Positions 6,368-12,725 of a DNA stretch of 12,725 bases are shown here, in pieces. Under the pieces are notes generated by a model. It did not search any database, had not been told where the DNA came from, and saw nothing but the letters and a program-made list of their open reading frames with translations. Made by a program: the position numbers and the translations under genes. How positions within the stretch are numbered: position 1 is the first letter of the stretch; each line of letters begins with the position of its first letter. The stretch comes from Actinomycetota bacterium (lineage in GTDB: Bacteria > Actinomycetota > Acidimicrobiia > Acidimicrobiales > Acidimicrobiaceae): the NCBI GenBank assembly GCA_027318945.1, contig DAHVOF010000029.1:1-12725 (forward strand), in the 5' to 3' direction.

Positions 6368-9300
6368 CTATTGTCTTCCTTGCACTTTACCGAGCTTTAC
6401 TGCGTCGATCGTCACCGGGCCGAGTAATCCTGAAGACAGTAGTGGTGAGTTTGCCGTATATGGCTTGTAATCAGTATAAGTGTAATGCTCTTTCGCGCCT
6501 GGCTGCAGATCGCCGATGATCCGATTCACCCAGGCATTCGTCACCTTAATCTGGATTTGATTGATGCCGGGATGCAACGCAGCGGTGGCATCGGTCTCAT
6601 ACGGGGCATGCCAGAGGATGGCGAGTCTGTGTCCATTAACACTTAGTTCAGCCAGGTTCTTCACGGTCCCGAGGTCAATCCAAAGCTTTGTGCCTGGGTG
6701 GAACCAACCAGGAGGTGCGACTATCGTTTTGACATAGGTGGCCGTCCCAGAAAAGTATTTGACTCCCACATCGCCACTGTCACTCCACGATATGAGCTTT
6801 TTTAGAGTGACTGACGACGGTGCGCCCCAGTGCGGCGGAAATTTCACCTCCCATGCCCCATCAATCGTCGCGAGGGTGTCTTTTTCTACTGCTGGAGCTA
6901 GCCACGATGTTGTCTGCGCCTTCCCTTGAAAGACGACAAAAACCGATTCCCAAGGGTGAAGATTAAGCTGTACGCTGGTGCGTCCTCCGGAGATTACATA
7001 GGATACAGGTGCATGTTCTCCTGTGTCTGCTCGCCACAACTCTGGGATCAAACCAGTGACGCGGAAGCTTGCTTGCGTGCTAATTTCTACGTCGGAACGA
7101 TTATCAACAAAATAAATCTCGCCATCAGCAAGCCGTCGATGGATAAACTGCAGATTCGCACCATCGCTCGTGCCGGTATACGTCATGTCTGGCTGAGCCG
7201 CCATTTCATGGAGAACATCTGCAACTGTTTGTCCTGCATAGATAGTCCCAGTACCAATATGTTGAATGCTATTCCCATTTCCAAACATCTCCTGAACGAG
7301 TGAGTGAAAGCTGGCCTGATCATCGGTGAGACTCGGATCATCCGTTGGTTTGGGACCGGCTACAATGGCGCCTTGCTTGACAAGGTTGTAAATAGCTTCA
7401 AGAATGTCAAGGGACATATGCCGACTGTTTCGATTTAGACCAAGGATCTTATAGTTAACTCCTCCCGGTGTCGTGATCTGTTTGTTTCGATTCACGCCAA
7501 GTGCATGGAGCAGTGTATCAGCATTGACATAATCAAAGCCGTATCCTTCGGGAATATTTGGGGCACGATGTTGGTAAAGCGCGGTAAGATTTGTATCCTG
7601 CCCGTAATAGTAAAGAATGTCCGCAACGTATTTTCCCTGCTGCAGCATGTAGCTGTTGCGCGCAAGATAGGAAACCCAAGGGCTTGCTTCGTTCGCCCAG
7701 GTCTCATTGCGATTGAACCACTGACCAAAGATTCCAAGTGTAAGGCCCGGCTCGTGCCCGAGTAGTGGCTGCTCGGCGGACTCGTGGACAAAGATTCGGT
7801 TCACCCCATTCAGAAATTCTTGATCCACGGTGGCGCGCAGTGTAGCCGGCGACCATGACCATGGCGCTACTGCGGTGGTCATCGATTCAGCGGCTGTAAG
7901 CTTTTTACCATATATGTGTGCCACCGAAGAAGACTCTCTGTCATCTGCGTTGTAATCGTACTGAATTTGGCTCTGGCCAGGACGCGGCACCCACATGGCG
8001 CCCATCGGAACCTGACACCGCTGTTTCACCTGCATTCCATCTGCCACAAAGGCGCGCCCGTATTCGTCTGACTCGCAGTAGTGGATCAGATGTTCCTGGT
8101 CCAGGACGTTCTGTATCACTCCGAAGTGCTCGGTCGCAATCAAATCGCCAATAGTTCGGCGAAAGTCCCAGAGGAACCGGTCACTCTCTTCTGAGCTCCC
8201 CACTACAACCCCAGTAAGCACTGGCATCCATGGAGTTGGATCATAGCCTCGAAGCTTTTGGAACTTCTGGAACATCTCTTCGGTCCAGTTCTGGGAACCA
8301 GCCTCCCAACTGTCTGTGGTTACGCTGGTAATGCCCCGCTTGCTCATATTGCTGGAGCCAACTGTGGCTGTATATGTGCCCAGGTAATCCTCCATATACC
8401 GCTGAACAGCCTGTCCGCTTAACTTATCCACCTCCAGGCCGGTTGATTCCGCAGGTGCGGGGTGATTGGTTGACCCGAGCAGGCTATAGCCAAATCGGAG
8501 GATCGCCCATTGTCCCGGCGGCGGCGTCCAGTCCAGATACCCGTTGGGGTTCATCTTTTCCGTCAGATCAACCACGTCCCTTGTTGACACGACGCTATGA
8601 GCAGAATAAACAGGCGTTGGGAAGCGATACAGATCCGCCGTCGGAACGAACGCGGCCTTCTGCTCGAAATGATTGACGCGCGCTCCCGTATGCAGAACTA
8701 TCTCGGCGATGTTGTAACAGCCCAGACCTGTGGCCGCGTCGCATTGCAAGGACCGCTTCTGGCTTGGGCGCCCAGCCGCGGCCCATTCCAGTGTATGCCT
8801 TTGCTGGAAGACGACACGGTAGTACATCGACGTAACGGGCGAGAAGGATATGGTCGTCTCCGGGGAGCCACTTATGTCGAGTCCGCTGCTAGTATGCCAG
8901 TTTTTGCCATCCTCGCTCTCATCAAGGGATATGCTTGGCTCACCAATTCCATAGGTTGCCGTAGTTGATCTGCTGATGGGCTGCATCACAATGGTAATCG
9001 CGCGGATAGTGACCGGAGATGAGAACTGGTACTGAATCCATGCCGGTCTTCCATCCTGTGGGATGGGGAGGGGGGTGGTATTTACAAGGTTGCCATCTGT
9101 CAGCAGCGAATAGTCTGGGCTTCCACCACTACTGCTCATCCTGGGATGCAAAGACTCCAGCGTCACATCGGTTTGCGGTAACCGGTAGGCAATCACCACA
9201 GAGTCATGATAGTAAGTCGGAACAAGTTTCGAAGCGGTTGGAGAGCGGTGTGCGGGATCTGGCGCCTCATCCTGAAACGCCCCTGTCGTGGTCGGAGGGT

Positions 9301-9799
9301 GCGGCAGTTTGCCGTTGAAATGCTTGCCGCCGGGAATGACAATTTCGCTCCAGACATACTTCTTCATTCCGTCAGAGGGTTTCACCCATGGCCCTCCGGT
9401 TTCACTCCATCCAGGTGAGCTATCGATCGACTCTCTCATGCCAAAACTCTCTGCGAGTTTTGTTGCATACAGAAAATCGCTCTTCCATGCGGGATCCATA
9501 TAAACGGCTCGGTCTGGGACAATTTGCGGTGTCGCGATCGAAGCATCGATGGTATCCATCCCAGATATGCCGATCCGATGCATCCAATCAAGATCGAGTC
9601 GGATGCCCTGCCGGGTGACATTGCCATTCATCCAATGCCACCAGACTCGAGGCTGCGCGCTTTGCGGCGGATGCTGAAATCCGGCAGCGAGAGGAGATAC
9701 TCCCTCGGGCGCGCCAGAAACATCCTGTGACAGGCCAACCTGCGAGAAAAGCAAAGACACGGTCAGCAATCCGATATACGACTGCAATCTAACATGCAT
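6368..9799 (-). CDS. GH106 alpha-L-rhamnosidase, secreted
   Basis: Large exported glycosidase of 1143 residues, predicted to release terminal alpha-L-rhamnose from pectic or other rhamnose-rich glycans. Residues 1-24 form a Sec signal (SYIGLLTVSLLFSQVGLSQ). The family hallmark follows at 50-80: PRVWWHWMNGNVTRQGIRLD and RIGISGMDTID at the first barrel strand. ESIDSSPGWSETGGPWV (123-139) is also characteristic. A discoidin-like insert lies at about 230-370 (LLTDGN, then WIQYQFSSPVTIRAITIVMQ). The barrel resumes with TTDSWEAGSQNWTEEMF (494-510) and its candidate catalytic Glu residues, RGYDPTPWMPVLTG, HYCESDEYG and NRIFVHESAEQP. The C-terminal jelly roll (about 980-1130) resembles the GH2-type sugar-binding domain (WIDLGTVKNLAELSVNG). 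AGGAAAGGG, seven bases before the ATG, fixes the start. The length is normal for GH106 and no frame break is seen. Confidence 0.92.
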   Translation of the reverse strand: MHVRLQSYIGLLTVSLLFSQVGLSQDVSGAPEGVSPLAAGFQHPPQSAQPRVWWHWMNGNVTRQGIRLDLDWMHRIGISGMDTIDASIATPQIVPDRAVYMDPAWKSDFLYATKLAESFGMRESIDSSPGWSETGGPWVKPSDGMKKYVWSEIVIPGGKHFNGKLPHPPTTTGAFQDEAPDPAHRSPTASKLVPTYYHDSVVIAYRLPQTDVTLESLHPRMSSSGGSPDYSLLTDGNLVNTTPLPIPQDGRPAWIQYQFSSPVTIRAITIVMQPISRSTTATYGIGEPSISLDESEDGKNWHTSSGLDISGSPETTISFSPVTSMYYRVVFQQRHTLEWAAAGRPSQKRSLQCDAATGLGCYNIAEIVLHTGARVNHFEQKAAFVPTADLYRFPTPVYSAHSVVSTRDVVDLTEKMNPNGYLDWTPPPGQWAILRFGYSLLGSTNHPAPAESTGLEVDKLSGQAVQRYMEDYLGTYTATVGSSNMSKRGITSVTTDSWEAGSQNWTEEMFQKFQKLRGYDPTPWMPVLTGVVVGSSEESDRFLWDFRRTIGDLIATEHFGVIQNVLDQEHLIHYCESDEYGRAFVADGMQVKQRCQVPMGAMWVPRPGQSQIQYDYNADDRESSSVAHIYGKKLTAAESMTTAVAPWSWSPATLRATVDQEFLNGVNRIFVHESAEQPLLGHEPGLTLGIFGQWFNRNETWANEASPWVSYLARNSYMLQQGKYVADILYYYGQDTNLTALYQHRAPNIPEGYGFDYVNADTLLHALGVNRNKQITTPGGVNYKILGLNRNSRHMSLDILEAIYNLVKQGAIVAGPKPTDDPSLTDDQASFHSLVQEMFGNGNSIQHIGTGTIYAGQTVADVLHEMAAQPDMTYTGTSDGANLQFIHRRLADGEIYFVDNRSDVEISTQASFRVTGLIPELWRADTGEHAPVSYVISGGRTSVQLNLHPWESVFVVFQGKAQTTSWLAPAVEKDTLATIDGAWEVKFPPHWGAPSSVTLKKLISWSDSGDVGVKYFSGTATYVKTIVAPPGWFHPGTKLWIDLGTVKNLAELSVNGHRLAILWHAPYETDATAALHPGINQIQIKVTNAWVNRIIGDLQPGAKEHYTYTDYKPYTANSPLLSSGLLGPVTIDAVKLGKVQGRQ

Positions 9800-9806
9800 C
9801 TCAACG

Positions 9807-9815
9807 CCCTTTCCT
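9807..9815 (-). promoter_or_regulatory. Ribosome binding site of the GH106 gene
   Basis: AGGAAAGGG on the minus strand, seven bases before the ATG at 9799. It favours this ATG as the start, giving an intact signal peptide. Confidence 0.7.
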
Positions 9816-9898
9816 ATCTATACTCGGTCAACCGATCTTTGGCTCTGCAGGCTATAGCCGGCCTTCATATTGCTTCGCTGGATCCATCCCTTGACACT

Positions 9899-9917
9899 TT
9901 GAAGTTAGAGACTTCAA
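9899..9917. repeat. Perfect inverted repeat upstream of GH106 (possible operator)
   Basis: TTGAAGT (9899-9905) and ACTTCAA (9911-9917) flank the five bases TAGAG. It lies 100 bases upstream of the GH106 start codon on the side where a promoter is expected. A dimeric regulator could bind here, or the transcript could form a hairpin. No regulator gene is in the window. Confidence 0.4.
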
Positions 9918-9933
9918 TCTTCCACCACTGAAT

Positions 9934-9952
9934 GAGCCTCCGATAGAGGCTC
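9934..9952. repeat. Perfect inverted repeat, second of a pair
   Basis: GAGCCTC (9934-9940) and GAGGCTC (9946-9952) flank CGATA. It has the same 7-5-7 geometry as the repeat at 9899-9917, centre to centre 35 bases away, but a different sequence. Its right arm contains AGAGG, the Shine-Dalgarno-like sequence in front of the small plus-strand frame at 9956. Confidence 0.4.
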
Positions 9953-9955
9953 CAC

Positions 9956-10084
9956 ATGCTCCTCAGAGGCCAACATGAAGAACCCATTGATGCTCCGGCG
10001 TTCCTCGGCGAGCTAGACATCGACAGTCTATACGATGGACCCGAAGTATTGGAACCACAATTGCATCACTGGAGAGGTGCATGA
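9956..10084 (+). CDS. Possible small ORF, 42 codons, unknown
   Basis: A short frame on the plus strand, opposite to both neighbours. It starts with ATG six bases after AGAGG (9945-9949) and ends at TGA 10082-10084; a second ATG follows within three bases. The product is acidic (nine Asp/Glu against two Arg) and contains EEPIDAPAFLGELDIDSLYD. Its Shine-Dalgarno-like sequence sits in the 3' arm of the hairpin 9934-9952, so translation would be occluded if that hairpin forms. I recognise no family. It may equally be chance or a fragment of a lost gene. Confidence 0.15.
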   Translation: MLLRGQHEEPIDAPAFLGELDIDSLYDGPEVLEPQLHHWRGA

Positions 10085-10193
10085 ATGATGCGTCGCCAGC
10101 TTGGCATGGAAGCGAATCGTCTCTAGTCAGTCCTATGGGAGTCCGCCCATCCCGTATCAAATCCTCGCGATCGTTCTGGTTCTACTCTGATCC

Positions 10194-11768
10194 TCATCCC
10201 TGCAAAATCGCATCTGGAGTGTGATCTCCCGTCTCTTTCCGGAGCTCCTTCAGGCGCGCAGCCAGTGCTCTACGCAGTGCTGAGTGAGCCGGATCATGTG
10301 CGAGGTTGGTCAACTCACCTGGATCAGTTTTGAGGTCGTACAACTCATATTCCTGTGGATCAAGGAAATAGTGTATGTATTTGTAACGTGTCGTCCTCAC
10401 GCCTCGATGAGGCCGGACCTGTTCCGCTCCCGGGTAATCAAAATACTCGTAAAGCCAGTCCTTTCGCCACTCGTTCTCCTTCTTCTGCGCTAGATTGACC
10501 AGGCTCTTCCCCTGCATGGCCTCCGGCACAGGCACTCCGGCCAATTCAAGCAGCGTCGGCGCAAAATCGAGATTGAGCACCATCTCATCGACCCTTGTAC
10601 CAGCCTTGAACATCTTCGGGAAACGTATCATGGCGGGAGTCCGTATCGACGGCTCATGCATGAAGCGCTTGTCAAAGCAGCGCCATTCTCCGAGAAAATA
10701 GCCATGATCTGAGCTATGTAGAATCACTGTTTGGTCGAGCTGGTTCGAAGACTCCAGATAGCTCAGAATCTTCCCAATATTATCGTCGACCGCACGAAAC
10801 CCCGCATAGTAGTCCTTGACAAGGCCTTCCAGATTCCGTGCGCGGTCCCATGTTTCGATTGTGCCTATTTTATTCTGAGCATCAATGAAGGCGCGTGGCT
10901 TTCCCCCTGGCCATCCCTGCTTGTCAGCGTCAAATGTGGGAGGTATCGGTATCGGGTCGCCATTATAAAGATTTAGATAGCGTCTCGGACGATAGTAGGG
11001 TCCATGTGGCGCTTGATGACACAGCAAGAGACAGAACGGGTTATACCGTTCCTCCTTGAGCCATTCAAGCGCTCTGTCGGTGAACCAATCATCAGCGTAT
11101 TCACCCGTCCAATCCAGCGCGGGATTATTTGGGAAATCATCATGAAAGCTACCGCGGTAGGTCTTCTCCCCACCCATCTTGCCCTTCCTGCCCTCGAAGT
11201 AGGAGGGCCGGAAGTAGTCTGTTACTGGCGCGTTGAAGGCGCAGTAGTAGTCCCAATAGCGTTCGCGCAACCCATTGGGTAGGTGCGCTTTATCAATAAT
11301 CGCAACCTCGTATCCTGCTTGCTGCAACAAGTCCGTAAAGACAGGGATATCGGCGGGGAGAGCTCGATTCGCATCGTTCCCATACGCTCCGGTTGTGTGC
11401 GAATATAGGCCCGTCATGGTAGCTGCCCGCGCCGGTGCGCATAGTGCGTTCATGCAGAAAGAGTTATTGAAATACACCCCTTCCTGGGCAATCCGATCCA
11501 TATTCGGAGTCTTGAGAAGCGTATTCCCATTGAAGCTGAGAGCATCTGGACGCTGTGCCTCGGTATAGAAAAAGACAATGTTTGGACGCTTCCCGTTCAG
11601 AGGAATGGAGGATTTCTCTCTCTTCGGCGCGGGAGCAGCATAGATCTGCTCTGGAGAAGTGATCATCGCGCCTGCTGCCGCTGCCCCAGCCACGGCTGCG
11701 CTTCCTTTCAGAAAATTACGCCTTGAAGGAAAATCAGCCACGCTCTTGGCTCCAGAACTTTCTGACAT
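10194..11768 (-). CDS. Tat-exported type I (S1 family) sulfatase
   Basis: Predicted formylglycine-dependent sulfatase that removes sulfate esters from a saccharide outside the cytoplasm. Numbered from the preferred ATG at 11768 (524 residues), SRRNFLKG followed by an Ala-rich stretch is a textbook twin-arginine signal. The maturation motif is CAPARAATMTG with Cys110 as the formylglycine precursor and Arg114. Other S1 hallmarks are Lys160 and His162 (DKAHL), His255 (QAPHGP), Asp354-His355 (SSDHGYFLGEW) and Lys367. The first metal-site motif, usually TDDQR, is TEAQR here (Glu70). The C-terminal subdomain ends with the usual YELYDLKTDPGELTNLA. An upstream in-frame ATG at 11789 would add seven residues but lacks a ribosome binding site. 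Sulfatase identity is firm; the sugar substrate is unknown. The gene lies upstream of GH106 on the same strand, suggesting a shared substrate. Confidence 0.92.
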   Translation of the reverse strand: MSESSGAKSVADFPSRRNFLKGSAAVAGAAAAGAMITSPEQIYAAPAPKREKSSIPLNGKRPNIVFFYTEAQRPDALSFNGNTLLKTPNMDRIAQEGVYFNNSFCMNALCAPARAATMTGLYSHTTGAYGNDANRALPADIPVFTDLLQQAGYEVAIIDKAHLPNGLRERYWDYYCAFNAPVTDYFRPSYFEGRKGKMGGEKTYRGSFHDDFPNNPALDWTGEYADDWFTDRALEWLKEERYNPFCLLLCHQAPHGPYYRPRRYLNLYNGDPIPIPPTFDADKQGWPGGKPRAFIDAQNKIGTIETWDRARNLEGLVKDYYAGFRAVDDNIGKILSYLESSNQLDQTVILHSSDHGYFLGEWRCFDKRFMHEPSIRTPAMIRFPKMFKAGTRVDEMVLNLDFAPTLLELAGVPVPEAMQGKSLVNLAQKKENEWRKDWLYEYFDYPGAEQVRPHRGVRTTRYKYIHYFLDPQEYELYDLKTDPGELTNLAHDPAHSALRRALAARLKELRKETGDHTPDAILQG

Positions 11769-11778
11769 CTGCAGTCCA

Positions 11779-11785
11779 TCCTTTC
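11779..11785 (-). promoter_or_regulatory. Ribosome binding site that decides the sulfatase start
   Basis: GAAAGGA on the minus strand ends ten bases before the ATG at 11768. The alternative in-frame ATG at 11789 overlaps this sequence and has no purine-rich site before it. The shorter start also puts the twin-arginine pair at the usual distance from the N-terminus. Confidence 0.55.
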
Positions 11786-11855
11786 TCATCTACTGCTTCT
11801 AAGGTGAGGTGAGCCCCAGTTTGGATCTAGACCTCTCCATGTGCATTCCAAACAA

Positions 11856-11873
11856 GGGGGGCCTTTGCCTCCC
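11856..11873 (-). terminator. GC-rich hairpin with short T-rich tail in the sulfatase leader
   Basis: On the minus strand GGGAGGC pairs with GCCCCCC around AAAG (7-base-pair stem with one wobble), followed by TTGTTTGG. This resembles a weak intrinsic terminator. It lies about 90 bases before the sulfatase start codon, so it may end a transcript arriving from the right or act as an attenuator in the sulfatase leader. The T-run is interrupted, which limits confidence. Confidence 0.35.
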
Positions 11874-12725
11874 AGCTACGGGTTTAGGTTTGTATCCTGA
11901 TCGGGTATGGCTCGTCATGATGAGGAAACGCGTGTTCATGGAGCTGGCGCAATGTCGACCTCCTCCGAACTCGACAGCGTCTCTGGTCTAGCGGCCGGGT
12001 CTCGACAACGCTTGGATCGCAATCGCAGTGAGATCACGCCGCGAATCCCAGCGGAGGTTGGACCGCGCAGCGCTGGGTGGCGAAGCAGATACAGAAGCGG
12101 CATCTCGTCAAGGATTCGTCTGCCAGCCGTAGTTTCAGGACAGCAAGGACAATATTTAGAATACACCTTCGCAGGTTCGCCGCTCAACCAACAGAGTTAC
12201 GATAGGTTTTTGCAAAACCTGCTTGGCTCGACTCCAAAACAAGCTACACTGCTGTCGCCAAGGATGAGCATGGCCAATGAGATGCAATAGGTACAGACGA
12301 AGATGACGAAGAGATCTGCATCTCGACTACTAGCACCAGCCCAATGACTTCCTGAAAGGCGCCTCCATGGGATGATGTCTACAGGGAATTACTGTCTTAC
12401 AGGATTGTGAGACCAAGGACCGATCTCCTTCGTCCCTCGTTCCCTGGAGAATGGCCTGCGTCGGTCAGGTGAAATAAAGCGCTGAGGCGCTTCGGAATCG
12501 GTTCTACTGTTGCGTACTGACTGACGAAACAGCGATTAGCTCAAAGTCGATGAGTGGTAAAGCAATTGAAGGTTGTTGGATTCGCCAAAGCTACAAGAGA
12601 GGCTCCGCATTGGTGAGACTAACGTTGGCGCCCTCGCGGCGCTTCGTCGATCTGCAATCGATGGAGCGTCGCAGCTCCTCGGCAGACTCATAAGGGAGAT
12701 GCTGAAGGCCGGCCGCCTGAAAGGC
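11874..12725. other. Right-hand stretch without a supported gene
   Basis: About 850 bases in which no frame gives a recognisable protein. The longest frame (11907-12290, plus) has ordinary composition but no ribosome binding site and no motif. A different plus-strand frame at about 12055-12125 shows stronger third-position GC and reads GGWTAQRWVAKQIQKRHLVK, which resembles a helix-turn-helix of a transposase, but it is soon interrupted by stops. A 6-base inverted repeat AAGCGC/GCGCTT lies at 12477-12492 without a T-run. The stretch may be decayed coding DNA. The sulfatase promoter could lie at its left end, but I cannot point to it. Confidence 0.4.
12573..12725 (+). CDS. Possible partial ORF running off the right edge, unknown
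   Basis: A plus-strand frame opens after TGA at 12567-12569 and stays open for 51 codons to the window end, with TTG as the only early start. The predicted peptide is helical and basic (ETNVGALAALRRSAIDGASQ, then GRLIREMLKAGRLKG), which could suit a nucleic-acid-binding or coiled segment. The opposite strand is also open over most of the same bases with similar third-position GC, so the direction is not settled. No family recognised. Confidence 0.2.
   Translation, partial: MLDSPKLQERLRIGETNVGALAALRRSAIDGASQLLGRLIREMLKAGRLKG

Larger units (their letters stand above)
9800..10193. other. Intergenic gap between sulfatase and GH106 genes
   Basis: A 394-base gap. Next to the GH106 start it holds a good ribosome binding site (9807-9815). 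Farther out are two perfect hairpins of the same geometry (9899-9917 and 9934-9952) and a doubtful 42-codon frame on the plus strand (9956-10084). CGGTCAACCG at about 9826-9835 is a short palindrome that could also be an operator. I see no clear promoter for GH106 and no T-tailed terminator for the sulfatase gene. Confidence 0.5.

Noticed and set aside
6106..6519. A 137-codon open frame on the plus strand across the GH106 3' end
   Set aside because: It overlaps the GH106 coding end in antisense and has no protein-like motif or ribosome binding site.
9891..9918. TTGACA as a -35 box on the plus strand
   Set aside because: No acceptable -10 box at the right distance, and no supported gene downstream on that strand.
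11907..12290. A 127-codon open frame on the plus strand
   Set aside because: No Shine-Dalgarno sequence, no recognisable motif, and third-position GC is better in another frame over part of it.
12477..12492. AAGCGC/GCGCTT hairpin as a terminator
   Set aside because: Only six base pairs, no T-run on either strand and no supported gene ending nearby.
1..12725. CRISPR arrays, tRNA or rRNA genes
   Set aside because: I saw no regularly spaced direct repeats, no tRNA-like T-arm context and no rRNA-like conserved segments.

Overview
The window looks like bacterial chromosome of moderate GC content. It is dominated by minus-strand genes for exported enzymes that act on complex polysaccharides. The gene mix (GH106 rhamnosidase, S1 sulfatase, GH43-CBM6, twin-arginine signals, large intergenic gaps) and the style of the proteins fit a soil Acidobacteriota (Terriglobia-like) genome. 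That assignment is an inference: no rRNA or taxonomic marker gene is present.

Layout from left to right. Positions 1-138 are the 3' end of a plus-strand group II intron: the last 20 codons of its reverse transcriptase/maturase, then domain V and domain VI. Next comes a GH43-CBM6 enzyme (176-1594, minus) and a small secreted protein of unknown function (1744-2472, minus). From 2473 to about 3714 there is no convincing intact gene, and some of the stretch looks like decayed coding DNA. At 3916-6063 (minus) lies a 715-residue exported protein with glycosidase-like features but no family I can name. Its C-terminus appears displaced by frameshifts into 3715-3962. A large GH106 alpha-L-rhamnosidase (6368-9799, minus) and a Tat-exported type I sulfatase (10194-11768, minus) follow. 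From 11769 to the right edge I find no convincing gene, only a terminator-like hairpin in the sulfatase leader and a doubtful open frame running off the edge.

How the genes may work together: sulfatase, alpha-L-rhamnosidase, GH43-CBM6 and the uncharacterised 715-residue protein all carry export signals and all lie on one strand, so they plausibly form a saccharification locus for a rhamnose-containing polysaccharide. The sulfatase suggests that the substrate carries sulfate esters. The gaps between genes (149 to 394 bases, and more than 1.2 kb at one place) argue against one tight operon. No transporter, SusC/SusD pair or regulator gene is visible. The intron at the left edge and the decayed stretches suggest local rearrangement.
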